This document shows, piece by piece, positions 45,332 to 58,034 of a DNA stretch of 64,000 bases (position 1 is its first letter; each line of letters opens with the position of its first letter). The stretch covers positions 126,114-190,113 of the forward strand of contig MZZL01000060.1 of assembly GCA_002749535.1 (NCBI GenBank). The letters are read 5' to 3'. The notes under the pieces are model-generated. The model was not told where the DNA came from. It made no database searches and saw nothing but the letters and a program-made list of their open reading frames with translations. The position numbers and the translations under genes were made by a program. This DNA is from Apophysomyces variabilis. Its lineage: Eukaryota > Mucoromycota > Mucoromycetes > Mucorales > Mucoraceae.

Positions 45332-47787
45332 GTTAGCCACCACAATGTTACGTCTATCCTTTTCTTTCTCCATTCATTTCAACATTCTTCTGCTTTACCT
45401 TATCATCCACTTGTTCTCTTCTTTTCCTCCTTTTTATCTTCCTTAATTTCTTTGTATGACCCATGTAAAATTTTATGCACAATTCTAAAAAGCGTAGCTG
45501 CTTGCTTTTTATTTTTTTTTCGTCTTTTGATTTTACATTACCTTTTCTGTTTTTTTCACTATATATGGTTTAGTCTACGTAGTATTGACATTCTTTTATG
45601 CTCACTCTTTTATGAATTTCTTGTCTCTTCCCCCTTACTTTTTCCCTTATTTCCCTTATTTTAGCCACGATGCCTGTGCATCTGAAATCATTGCTTATTG
45701 GATAAACTTTTACGCTGCTCTAGAAACATGTTGCATTCATGAAAAGATCAAAAAAATATATTTGCGCTAAGAAAGAGAATAGAAATGGCTCGTTTCGGCC
45801 AATCGGATCGGCGATAAACATACATGGGACTTGTTAACTTACCTAAACTCAGGCTTTCCGCACCCAAAACGCATGATTCATTCATTCAGCACCAACTTCT
45901 TTTTTTTAATGTCATGTTTCAGCAAATTAAATAATAGATGTTGATATAATTTTTACTTATTTTTCTTCAGGGGAAATATTTCTACCAATCGGCAGGGGCC
46001 GACCTTATACCTGGATTTATGGAGAGCGATTGAACAGAGAAGATAGACCTTGATTTCACCTGAACGTACTGTTCTAGGACTCGGAAGCCAAAATTAATGA
46101 TTGACAGTGTTAATTGAATTGACAAATTTGTCCTACTTTGCCTGCACCGAGATAGATGGGCTGACTCACACTAACAGCAGGTTCAGAACAAGAAATACAA
46201 ACCCATTCTGATATGGATGGTTCAACCAAGTGCCTATCATGATGTCATATGCCATTCACTCAGAGAGGGAGAAGATTTAAAAAAGAAATGTTGTATTCGT
46301 TTGGAATTGCTGAAGCCTGACTCTTCACAGTGCACTGATAGGCATCGCTTAATAAATACAGCAATACGCAGAGCAAGAGAAGGTTTCCAATGCTTACATA
46401 AAGAATAGCATGATAAAATCAACAGCAGACCATCCATTGCTTGGGCCTCCATCCATTGTGCACCGCAGGATAAGAAACTTACTAGCACAGCGTAAGTGTT
46501 AGATAGCCTCAGGGTGAAATGTAAAAGTCAAAGAAACGACAGTGACACCAGGGAAGGCGAAGATGTCGCGGAAGAGTTGTACTGCATCGATGCTCGTCAA
46601 CAGCTTCTTCGCAGAGTATGATTTGAAGCTAAAGGGAAGTTCAATACCATCGTTAGTATGTCTTATGTGGTCAAGCACGGCAGTTTACAAACATTGAGCC
46701 GGCTGCGCTAAAAGAAGGCGCGTACAGCATGAGTCGTGCCGTTACATTCGCTGCTACTGATTCTGGAATTGACGTCGTTTCTGTGACGGCAAGTTCCACC
46801 ATCGCAAAAGCTTTTCATTACTGCGGATAGTTAAGGCGAGCATCGTATGCGAATTTGCAACGCCATTTGCAGAAGATAGTGCATAGTATGTACAAGTATT
46901 TTTTTGATTAAAACGCTTCTGAATAAATACTGGCAAAGTGGCAGATTGAAAGAATTGGTTATGTAATCGGATAAATGGGAATATGTTATTTTTCTTTAAA
47001 AAAAACTTACTACATTCTATGTGAAGGAAAATGCCTATCCAAACGAATGTAAATGTATTTTGTTTAGCAGCAATAAACAACCATTAGAATGACGCAAAAT
47101 GATACTGATGCAGTAGCCTGTAGTTTCCGTTTGATATAGCGAAAATATGAGCAGCTTGTCTTGTCCGAGCACGAGAACAATGAAAAAAAAACCATTCGAA
47201 ACAGATCTGGGATGCATGGATTAAAGCGATGAGTTGGCTACGTTTTAAATTTGAAAAAGCTGCACAAAAACTGTTAGCCATCTTTAGAGAAAAGAGAAGA
47301 AAAAGGAAAGTATGAAAAGGGAAGGGGAGTTGAGAAGAATAAGGCCTTGTCTGTAAAAAGCTTCATTCATGTGAATATGTGGGCTTCTGTGTCTGCATGC
47401 GCTTCTGTAAGAACAGTGAAAAACTTGGATAGCATGCGTTGTGGAGTATTGTCCCTTCTGTAGGCCCATGAGATGTCTGATCTGATGAGTAGCGGCATAT
47501 TAGATTTCTATATATGGTGAATGATGTGTCCTTTTGCTTACTCAAGCCAATCATCATCGAGCTCTGGTAAGATGACAAAGCGGAAATGGTGTAAGCGCAA
47601 CCTCAATTTGTCGAGTCGCCTACCAAAGCTGACGCCTTACCAAAAATCACCGCCGGAAATGCGGGCTGGCTGACGTCTGCTTCCAAAACAGGCTCGGAAA
47701 AACTCAGTCGCCGGTCTGTTTAAAAAGGCAGAAAAAGACTCAACACTTCTCTGTTCTGCATTACTCACAACACAAGAAAACAAAAAT
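45332..47787. other. Intergenic, no supported gene
   Basis: T-rich 3' flank of the Myb-like gene, then about 2 kb with short frames. The plus frame at 46217-46408 (63 residues) and minus frames at 46.75-47.58 kb have no motif I know. Confidence 0.5.
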
Positions 47788-48673
47788 ATGGCCACCCTAC
47801 ATGACTTCACCATCAAGAATATCAAACAAGAAGACTGGGACTTGAGTACACTCAAGGGCAAGGTAGAGTTGGCTAACCATTCAACATCATGAACGCGCAA
47901 GGGTTACTAAAGGAGAGTTGCTGATAACTGCAGGTTGTCCTTGTGGTGAATGTCGCCTCCAAGTGTGGCTTCACTAAGCAATATGCAGGCTTGGAAGAAC
48001 TTTACCAGAAATACAAGGATAAGGACGTCGTTATCATTGGTGCTCCTTGTAATCAATTCGGCGGTCAAGGTAAGTTTATCTGAAACGATTCGAAACTTTG
48101 TTCCTTTGAATTCTGAACCCGGCGTTTTCTCTAATAGAACCTGGATCTGAAGAAGGTATACTCAGAGCAAGGAGTTCGTGACAAGAACTAACATGGACCA
48201 ATCTATTAGAGATCCAAAGCTTTTGTACGCTTAACTGGAGCGTGACTTTTCCCTTGACAGCCAAACTGTGAGTGCACCATATCACCAGAAGGAAAAAATT
48301 AACTAATGGATAACCGCCTCTTTCATTCAGTGAGGTTAACGGCAACAACGAACACCCTATGTACAAGTTTTTGAAAGAGTCCCAGCCCGGAATCCTTGGG
48401 TAAGCACTTCAGCTGGTTATTGCCCCTAGGGGAGCGGATCTAATTTTGCCTTTTCTTTTTCTCACGTTTCCTCTTTAGCATGAAGCGCATCAAGTGGAAC
48501 TTTGAGGTGAGTTTGATTGGATACAAGAACTTGATGGATTTGATTGATTGACCATAACACTACTTTGTTTCGTTTAGAAATTTCTGGTTGACCGTGATGG
48601 CAAGGTCGTGAACCGTTATTCATCCCTCACCGAACCCAGCTCCATTGCAGCTGATATCGAGAAGCTTTTGTAA
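47788..48673 (+). CDS. Glutathione peroxidase-like thiol peroxidase (yeast Gpx3 type)
   Basis: Reduces hydroperoxides, probably using thioredoxin. Exons 47788-47862, 47934-48069, 48138-48155, 48210-48267, 48331-48399, 48479-48506, 48578-48673; 159 aa. Peroxidatic Cys36 in [11 protein letters not shown], Gln70 in CNQFGGQEPG, resolving Cys82 in [16 protein letters not shown] and Trp125 in RIKWNFEKFLVD all fall at the numbering of yeast Gpx3, so the protein should act as an atypical 2-Cys enzyme and perhaps a peroxide sensor. It uses Cys, not selenocysteine. Exons 3 (18 nt) and 6 (28 nt) are unusually short. No presequence: a cytosolic protein is expected. Confidence 0.95.
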
Positions 48674-49351
48674 AAGAAAAAATCATGAGACATTTAATTC
48701 ATAGTGTAAAGTTACACATATCCTATTGTTGCACGGTTGGCATTATCCAAATACATATCCGATATTTCTGAAAACCCACATGAAATGTATGTGATAGATG
48801 GATTGATTTGAAGGTGCAGCACACAGTCCGTTAGCATTTTTCTGATACTGTACATGGGTAAATCTATCACCGGCTCAAAGAAAACGGTGTTTGGGGAGAG
48901 CAAAGGAATAGAGACAATGGCCGGGATATTGCCTTACGGAGTTCTCGGAGAACTCACTATTGCCAGAATCAAGATCAGCTTCGGGATTGGAAACAGATGC
49001 TTGTCAAAAAGGGACCGCCTATAGTACTAACATCCACGTGAAAAATAAATATTTCATTTGCTGGGGACCTACCGCAAAGTCTTTGGTCTGTAGAATTTTT
49101 CGTTTTTAGAAAACCAAAGGGTAACTAAATAACGTATTGTATGAAGACTGAGAGCAGGAGGCTGCTTCTCTCCAGCTTAAGCAATGGATTATGAAATGCG
49201 GTTGCTTTTTTGCTTTTTTGTTTTACTACATTGATAACAGACATCACATGCAATTTAGCTTGCATGATATATGACTAAATAAATTGAAAAGAAAACTGGA
49301 TAACCAAGGTTAGTAAGTAGAGGTATCTATGGGTTGCATGTCTTTGTTTCC
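48674..49351. other. Convergent intergenic spacer
   Basis: 3' flanks of the peroxidase (+) and transporter copy A (-). No coding signal. Confidence 0.55.
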
Positions 49352-51089
49352 TCAAAGGCGATAAACAAAGTTTGGATCCTGTACATCGGTTAGATCGTCC
49401 TCCACGCGGGTCGATGTATCAGAGGGTTGAGCTGCTTTTTGTCGGTTTGCCAAAGCCATTCTCCAGCGAGCGAGCAAAAGACACAGAATAGCTATAATAC
49501 TGGTGCAGATGTGGATAATGAAAGATCCAACAAACGTTGGAGCAAATTCCGGTGCCATGACGAACGGTCCAGCAATATTGCCCATTGTGAAGCATCCCAT
49601 CATGATACTACTGTAAAAGATTTTTTTGGTATAACCGGCGACATTGCTTGTCAAGGAACTGAGGAGAAGAACAAAGGGAGCGACATTGCATGCGGAGATA
49701 TACTGGCCGATGATTTTGAACTTTTCGTTCGTTATAACAATCATCAATATAGTGCCTATGGTCCCCACAGCTCTCGCTGCAGAAGCGACATAGAGTGTTT
49801 GATTGATCTTGCTGGCAATATAAGCGCAAAGAAGCAGGGAAATGGCATCTACGATGCCAGAAGGGAAGGTTAATAATATAGAATACAGTTCCTTTAAGAA
49901 AAGAAAAACCGAGGTTTGAGGATACATGACCACTGTCGTTGTCTTTTTTGTTCTTTACCGAGTAGCCGAAGGAGAGAGTTATCTGCGTTTCATAGATCCC
50001 CATGCCGCCGGCCCGAAGGCCAAACACAAACATGCTGATAGAGAAGGCCCACAAGCGGATTTCTTTTAATGCTTCGATCTGCTGCTCTCTTTTGATCGTC
50101 TTTGTACGGTGGACTTGATTGTCTCGTATTCGCTCGTCCACAACAGCTCCCTGCTGAGGTGTCAAGCCCATTCTCTTGGCCTTTGGATCCCCACTTAAAA
50201 AGAAGAAAGCGACAGACCCAATAAAACAGGTAACGGTACCAAAGATAAACACAAGCCTACAAAAGGAAACCATCCGACAAAAAAGCCAAAAAGAGAAGAA
50301 CAGTAAGCAAAATTAGGCTTTTTTTTTCCCTTTTCATCGCTGCCTTACCATCGCCACCGTGCTATACCATGATCCTCCATCAGCCCAATACCATAGGCCA
50401 TAATACCACCCAAGGTAACGGCTACTCCATTAGAAAGCCATATATAGCTTAAACGGGTCGCTTGTTCCCGCCGTCGGTAAAAAGTAGCCACCAGAAGGGT
50501 AACGGCAGGATAAATACCGCCTTCGAAAAACCCAAGAACAAATCGCAAGGCCAGAAGTTGCGAATAATTCTGAACAAATCCGGTGCAAACCAAGACGACT
50601 CCCCACAGAAAGACAATGAGGCCGATATATCGTCCAAGAGGTATACGCTGCAAGGAATGATTGTTTAAGAACTAAAACAAGGAAACAAAATTACATATTT
50701 AATCGGACACTCAGCCTTTTTCCGATAATCTGTATTCTTCCTTCTATTCTTTACCTGTGTAATAAGATAGCCTATGTAGAAAATCGAACCGACGAAGTTG
50801 AAATGTTGAACATCCAGCTGTAAATCGGTTTTAAGATGAAGTATGGCAGCGTAATTGATGGCCGTTTTATCAAGATACTAGAATACGGTTTTGATGTTGT
50901 GGGCGTACAGCAGTGGTGGGGTCATTATCGTTTTCTTGTCCTACGTAAAAGAGAAATTACCTGGAAGCAGGCAATCGAACATATGATGGGCAAGATTCGA
51001 ATGTCTATTTTCCGCAGAAGAGCGGACTCCTCCTCGGACTGTCCGATATCGTTTTCGTCGGCTTGTTGCTCCTTTCTATCATCCTCCAT
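49352..51089 (-). CDS. MFS transporter, allantoate permease (Dal5) family, copy A
   Basis: Proton-coupled anion/vitamin/amide importer of the ACS family, 470 aa. Minus-strand exons 51089-50961, 50877-50755, 50671-50349, 50256-49959, 49891-49352. N-terminal blocks LLRKIDIRILPIICSI and YLDKTAINYA are the family's TM1 region; GFFEGGIYPAVTLLVATFYRRREQATR is the TM4-5 loop signature; GYTKKIFYSS lies in the C-terminal half. The protein ends with an acidic tail and FVYRL. Exons 2-5 have the same lengths (123, 323, 298 and 540 nt) as copies B and C. Copy A differs most at the N-terminus (43-codon exon 1). Substrate unknown; the family carries allantoate, nicotinate, biotin and similar anions. Confidence 0.9.
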
Positions 51090-53883
51090 GGCGAATATCA
51101 ATACAATTCGTCGGTTCTTTTAAGAAGAATGCTGCCTTGATGCTTGTCTCAAGGATATGCAAAGAAAAGAAAAAGACTGGTCATAAGGGAAAACAAGGCG
51201 GTCCTTTTATTGCATGCCTATTGTTGGTAGTGGATCCGAAATTGAAGGTTTATGAAACGAAGGGACAAAATGAAGAGAAATCCTTTGGTTCATTAGTAAA
51301 CCTAACCTTAGGTTAATATCACTTGAGGCAGTCTTATGTATATCGACGTGATGCGTATCCGTGCGGGTGCCAACAAAAAGGCAACTTGCCACAAGCTTAT
51401 ATCTAGTAGGCATAGATCAATACCTGCGGGTAAGCTTTTTCTTTTCTGCAAGATTCAGTGGAAGACTGCTTGTTGTGATACATTCAATTGGGATATTACT
51501 GGGATGAATCATTATAACCGAGGTGGCTATGGGATAGTTGTGTTTACTCAAATAAACTGTATACAGAGGATACCAATAATCTTTTTCTATTCTATGTGTG
51601 TCTTTCTGGACTGATACCAACAAGTGGGTAACCATAAAATTCCCATCATTCTGCGCTTTGCAGAGAGCGCATGCTTCCGCCGGCTGATTTAAATTTTTGC
51701 AAAGTCATAACGCCAAAAAAAAAAAAAAGGTGGCTCAATCTAATTCTTTCGATGACATGCTGTAACGTTTTATCTGATAAGAGAAAGAGACAAGCAATAT
51801 ACGCGAGACTCAATGTAGGATGGTGTTTATTCAAATAAAAACATTACTCTTTTATACTAAAATGTCTGTGGGTCTAGATGGACAGGACTGTGATTATGGA
51901 CTGTGCATTGTATTAAGTGATTTGTAATTGCCTTCTATAATGGAGAGACTTCTCCGCAGCGGATCATAGAAGCTCGGCATTGTTCTTTGTATTAAGGAAC
52001 TGAGTTAAGATTGCTTAATCCCGTATTATATAAGTCCGTGTTTAAAGTCCATCTTCCCTATTTACACATAATCGGAGTAGTAAGGGTATCTTTATAGCTA
52101 TGGATACGACACATGCAACCAGTGGACGGTTGAAGAAAAGAAGAGGCAAACTCTTGATAATGCTTTAGCCGTTTAACATAATGGCAAATGCCTATGTTAG
52201 AAAAAAAATAAGCTGGTACAATAACCCTCCTTAATTCAATCTTCGTTAATTTCAACCCTCACCCATTCTTGCATTAAAGCGCTGTTTAAATTTAGTAATT
52301 TTTTCGAGTTCAGTAGCGTGACGTCATGCTAATTGCATTGTCTATTGCACTTTGGCCGGAAAAAGTTGCGGTTTAGGATTTCATCGCCAAACACGACTAT
52401 ACCGATCAAAAGGTGAAGAAAAGTGCTCTCATGCCGAAGGACTTTGTAAGGCATGACACCACTTGTCGTGAGCAATCTGAACCGCTTGACAGCTATCCTA
52501 TGCTGTGACAAACGGCTCTCTCCCGGTGGTGGTAGTAGCAAAGTTTTGCTGCTATTGTTGCTTGGACACTGCTGCGGTTATGGGTTGTGAGATGGAAAAT
52601 GAAAGACACGACTATACCGATCAAAAGGTGAAGAAAAGTGCTCTCATGCCGAAGGACTTTGTAAGGCATGACACCACTTGTCGTGAGCAATCTGAACCGC
52701 TTGACAGCTATCCTATGCTGTGACAAACGGCTCTCTCCCGGTGGTGGTAGTGGCAAAGTTTTGCTACTACTTTTGCTTGGACACTGCTGCGGTTATGGGT
52801 TGCAATTGCTTTCTAATATTTGTTGGCATTTCTATGCTACCAAAGCTGTTTTTATGCGACAAGGAAATTCTTCTCACTATGTACCTACAGTATTAGATTC
52901 AAGCATGGTCATGGACAAGAGCTATACCCTGGATACATTGTGTAAAGGGTTTGTGATGTGCGTAAGTAGTGTGCGTCGTACAGCATAAATCTGGATCAAC
53001 CATAGCTCACTTTATCTATCTTTATTCGCAATACAGGATGATTATTCCGCAAAAAACCGTAACTTTTTCTTAAATTCCTGGCATTTTGGAATAGATGCGG
53101 GGAAACAATGTATAATTTAAGCTACTGATGCGGTATAATTATATTATTATATTATTATTGTGGTTATATGCGGCTTTCAAACTTAAATGATCCGGGGAAC
53201 CATATTGACGCTCTGGTCTTGCCTGCTGCACGCCTCCTTCAGTTTATTTCTCGTGCCCACACACCAACCAGACATCGGACGATGTCATGTTGCAGGCAGT
53301 GTTATAAGGTGCTGTGGGCATGGAATGCCGTGCAAATGATGAGCATGTCTTGACCTCGCTGAAAGCTCTCGACTACCAAAAAGCGCGCATTGTATGCACT
53401 GTCCAGAGCGCTATATAACGCGAAAACTTTAGAATCCGGATATAGTGTTTCTATGCGCTTAAATTGCTTGAATAGTAAACAAATTGTCTGGTTCAAGGAT
53501 CTGGCGACGGTGCGTCCCAACGTTATCATCGGGAAACAAAGAAGCATTAGCAGCAGAGCTAGAATTCGCGTGGCCAAGCAATGGTTTCAGTTTAAAATAG
53601 ATATTTTGAGGGAAATTAATTCAGATGAAAAAAATATATTATAAAAGCTTGTAAAATATAGCTCTTTGATTTTTGTTTGGTGCAATGCAGAGCGATACTG
53701 GTAGTAGTAGTATAATAGGTACAAGCGCACTGCTTTGAGGAGGAAGAAAGGAGCATTAAATAAAGAATTAAGCGATGTATTGATATCTCTTCAATATGCT
53801 TTTGGTAAGCCTATGTTGGCCACAGCTTTTAAATTGCACTTTTTCCTTTCAATCCCCCTTCAAACTTTCTCTCACAGGCCAGA
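51090..53883. other. Intergenic region with 215-bp direct repeat
   Basis: No gene supported. Holds the repeat at 52391-52802 and an AT-rich ATT microsatellite near 53136-53158. Frames at 53.17-53.64 kb on both strands have no motif. Confidence 0.5.
52391..52802. repeat. Direct repeat, two ~197-202 bp copies at 215-bp offset
   Basis: Copy 1 starts at 52391 (ACACGACTATACCGATCAAA) and copy 2 at 52606 with the same sequence; similarity continues to TGCGGTTATGGGTTG. A few substitutions occur near the 3' ends (GTAGTAGC against GTAGTGGC). No TG...CA ends or flanking target duplication were seen, so not called an LTR. Confidence 0.82.
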
Positions 53884-56260
53884 ATGTCCACCCCCCCTAA
53901 TACGTTAAAGAATTGGCATCTTCCAAACAAATATAAGTACGACTTTTTCAATACCACTCCATTAGACGAATGGTCTCTGGAGAAATATTGTGATCATCGA
54001 GCCAAATCTCAAAACGGTCGAAGCGATAAGGACAATAGCAACAACGCATCCTGCCCCCAAAGTCTACGGAATGAATTTATTGATGCATTGAGGGCAATTA
54101 GTAAAAAAGACGTTCCTCGCGATGTCAAAACACACATTGGGCGAATGATTAAGGAGTGCAAAGAAAAGGTACTATAAAGGAAATATGCTGCGCCCATCGT
54201 CAAATGGTGCACGCCGATCATAATATTAAGTTTACACATTTGTTCTCTTTTTAACCCGTTGATTTAAAAAACCACAACAGCAAGCACAACAGCAAGCACA
54301 ACAGCAAGCACAACAGCAAGCACAACAGCAAGCACAACAGCAGCAACAGCAGCAACAGCAGCAACAGCAGCAACAGCAGCAAGCACAACAGATTTTTCAT
54401 ATTAGCGCTCCTCAGGGTATCTTTGGCGCCCTAGTTAGCGATCGCTCGGTTGTGACAAACATCAGCGGTACTCAAAAGCCGGATAGCGTCGACTTTACAG
54501 GTCAGGAAAATTATGGTGGCGCTCAAACGGATCTCGATCACAATCGAGAGAAAGACGAAGTTCTCCAACAACAATATGAAGAAGATAGCGAAGAGGACGA
54601 TATTGAATACGATGCAGATCCACGTTCAGACCTTACTAACGACTACCATCCCGGGCGAGTGTTGGATTATACTGTGGAAGAACTAGTGATCTTTGACAGC
54701 GATCCGGAAGATATAGGCGAGCAGACTGCCGATAACATCTCTAACGAAAATACACTGTATGGAACCAGCGACTCCGCCAACGGTTCAGCTAGGAAGACGC
54801 CCACTACAGTTCGGCATAAAAAATCCTGGAGAGTCGACGACTTCGACGTGATTCGTTCGCTTCAGAAGTTCCGGGCAGTATCTAAAACTATTACACCCAA
54901 GAAACTATCGGATATGCGACTTTTGTAAGTGTACATAGTAGTTTCATACTATCAAGAGAGCCATTATTATCTAATGTATTTGTAACGTGTATAGATCATT
55001 AAACCATATCTTTCTCTTTTCGTTGGAAAGATCGTTGTCGATAACAAGATATATGGATGTGTACGATATGGAAGATGAAGACGGGTAGCGTATATATCTT
55101 TATTCTCTTATGCGCGTGGCATGTATTAATTAATATATTATGTTTCTTTAGTGAAAAGACGGAAGACATATTCAACACTATATATATCGACTTGCAAGTA
55201 GCCGAAGGCACTGTGACCTTGAGTTCGAAGATTGTAAATTGGTGCAATGAACTCTCGCAAGTACGTATTCAGATACAATACAGCTTGGCGTATAGACATG
55301 AACAAATAACATGAGAACCGATTAGGCTGGTACTACAAATGCAAATTGGTTTGACATTCAAGACATTACCATACCTTTTCTTGAAATGGCCCGCAAGGGT
55401 AAAGATAAACTCGAAATGATTGCTGCGAATGTATTACATAGACTGTATGTCGGTTATATTTAAATATGCTGACTTGTATGGCTGTATATGTATATACTCA
55501 TATACATTTCAATTAGAGCATTAAACTTCTCAAACGGGTCACCAGACATCAAGCTTGAAGATTCATTTGTGCACAGTATTGTCTCGGTTATTTTCGAGGG
55601 AATCTTTCAAACAGATCCTCTTTTATCATACCAATGGTAAGCTCCGTGATGTATCTATAGGAAAACATACAATAAATACCCATTAAATCGTATACGCGTT
55701 AAACATATGCTTATGTAGGGCGAACGGTCGGTTGGGGGGGGAAACGACGAGCCTCAGACCAAGAAAATTCCCACTTTAAGCCTGATTTCATTGTCTTCAT
55801 GACCCATAGTCAAGATCGTTACGACCTTGCCGTTTCTGAAGTGAAGCCACCGTCAAATGCAACCAGCAATAATGTTGCAGAATCGGATTTGGTCAAAATA
55901 GGCAAGGAGATGGCATGGATGTTGAATGCTTTGATCTATAAAGGGGTGGAGAATCCGGTTGTTGGGGGGATCCTTTTGGAAGGTTTCAAGCTGAAATCGT
56001 TTAAAATGGATTTGAAATACCCCAAAGTCTATCGTATGATTGAATTATCGTCTGTTACTTTGTTTGACAATCTGCAAGGAGTATCTTCATTGCCGTCAAT
56101 TCTGCGAAGCATTCTACAAGTAAAGGTAAGAAGAATACGGCCCAAGGAGATCCTGCAACACGGGCTTGGTAATACGGACTTACTTGGCAAAATAATAGAA
56201 TATAATCCGAAAAACAGCGATCAAAGCAAAAAAGTGTGCCTTGGCAAAATCGGATGGTGA
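53884..56260 (+). CDS. PD-(D/E)XK-like protein with polyQ tract, second paralogue (possible frameshift)
   Basis: Exons 53884-54168, 54281-54924, 55031-55084, 55152-55260, 55326-55444, 55517-55636 and 55719 to about 56260. The N-terminus is MSTPPNTLKNWHLPNKYKYDFF; exon 2 opens with a QAQQ/Q tract, then a very acidic region (EEDDIEYDADPRSD). The C-terminal blocks mirror the 11.4-kb gene: KPDFIVFM, LAVSEVKPP (E-x-K), SDLVKIGKEMAWMLNALIYKG, GILLEGFKLKSFKMDLKYPK, LPSILRSIL. A run of eight G at 55734-55741 puts the two halves of exon 7 one base out of frame; seven G would restore it, so this is a sequencing error, an allele, or a break. The 3' end is uncertain: a GTAAGA after ILQVK suggests one more intron. 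Confidence 0.68.
54281..54391 (+). repeat. PolyQ-coding tandem repeat (12-nt units, then CAG/CAA)
   Basis: Five CAAGCACAACAG units (QAQQ) followed by CAGCAA repeats and a last QAQQ. Begins exactly at the inferred 3' splice site of exon 2, whose preceding bases (CACAACAG) are themselves repeat-like. Confidence 0.85.
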
Positions 56261-58034
56261 TGCTCAGGCGTATTTGCCACCACGTTCATATATTGCCACC
56301 AGCATATACAATTTACGCCGCGACAACAACAAAAAGCCACGAATCAGCAAAGCAACTAATTGATTCTCGTCTCGCCTCTTACTCCCATCATTTACTGCAT
56401 GTTATAATCTAATCATGTTGAACTTAGTGGTGTTAACATAGTTTAGAAGATTAAAAAAATATGTTCTCTTGGCTCTCCTTGGTGGGAGAAAAAAATGACA
56501 GACAATGTTAATGTGAAAGCGTATAGGCCTGAAGTGCTTATCCGGTTTCACTGTCGCAGAAGTAGACTTGGAGCGGTGTAAGTTACTTTGCGTAACATGA
56601 AGTATCACTGTATGAAAAAGTTCAACAGGTTTGTACATTATCTTATGGTTTCACAGAGTCCCCAACCGTTGGTGAACAAAACAAAATATAGACGTAGGTC
56701 GACCAACTGTTTCTGGTCGCTTAACCTCACCAGAAAATGCTCTGTTGGCAGGCTACTCATCGATAAGGCAACAACAACTGTTATGGAGTGTCCTTGAAAG
56801 AGGAATCGGAATGGGTCGACGTTTAACGGACGGTGAGTACGGACCGGTGAGGAAAAGACGTTGGCAAATTATGCTTTACTGTGCAAATCATGGGACGTTG
56901 AGACGATGTACTATACGTTTTGGCTACCGTATACTCTGTCTGGCGCCATTTGGTTCTTTGTGTTCGACAATAACCTCTTCTCCACATGTCAATGTATGCC
57001 GATGTCACGTACATTGATTCTCCCCACTTTTTGTGACGGTATTTCCATCATATTTATCCAACACGCCCATTATGATACTATTCGGAGATAGCATAAGTTT
57101 CGTTGCAGTAAGCTTACGAGGTAAAGCAAAGAATAAAAAAGTTAAAACAGTTTCCTGGTTAGTTTGTTTATTTCTGATTTGTTTGATCATGTGTTCAGCT
57201 TATACTCTGCATTATAGTATTACCTAAGAACGCAAGTAGCACAAAACCAAGCAATTTTATAGTTTTCTACATGAACTACACTCGAAGACACATTGTAAAG
57301 TGCAAGAAAAGACTCGAAGAAACAAAACGATTTAAAACTTGTGATGTCCATGAGAAGCACCCCATATCAATGTTGTCTTTCAGGATTGCTGGTGACTCTT
57401 TCTACGTATTGAAGATATATGACGGTTATACGAAGATAGCGGACTAAAACCGCAAGCAAAGGAAGAAAGAAAAAGGCGAGGACTTTTCGAAGATGATCCT
57501 TCCTACTATTTTTGCGCGTAATTTAACAATAGGCAGGAATGAAGGCTCCAGTGACTCCATTTATCAACGAGGTGTACTTGGTTTTCTTTGATTTGCGGGG
57601 TCGGACTGTCGAGTGGGCGTTGTATCGAAAATTTGCTGGAAAAAAAAATTCGTCGATTAAGAAAATAGCAATCGAGACGTTCAATCGTAGCACTGATCGT
57701 AATTCCTGTATAGAAGTAAATTGATTGAACTCATTCTATCACCATTTTGGTAACTAAGATGAAGATTGTCTTATCTGAAATGCTAGTTATTCCAATGAGA
57801 AATAAAGAACAAGTGTGTATAAAATGAAGAATAGACCTGCTTCCCAATTGTTCATGGCTTTCTTAGGAGGGATATGCCTCAAACACATGGAGATATAATG
57901 AGCTAGGGTCCATTAATTAAGTGGTATATAAGCATAAAATATAAATATTGGTTTTACTTATAAATCGATAAAAATTTACAGGAAAATGTTACATGGCACA
58001 GAACAGGTTGTTTTTCTGAAGAGAATACGATATT
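56261..58034. other. Intergenic, no supported gene
   Basis: Convergent spacer between the second PD-(D/E)XK-like gene and transporter copy B. Overlapping short frames at 56.59-57.23 kb on both strands show no motif. Confidence 0.5.

Noticed and set aside
52391..52802. Possible LTR pair or solo-LTR remnants
   Set aside because: Copies are in direct orientation but have no TG...CA ends, primer-binding site or internal retroelement frame; spacing is too short.
56588..57227. Overlapping frames on both strands that could be a transposase relic
   Set aside because: No DDE, RVE or zinc-finger pattern; frames are short and mutually overlapping.
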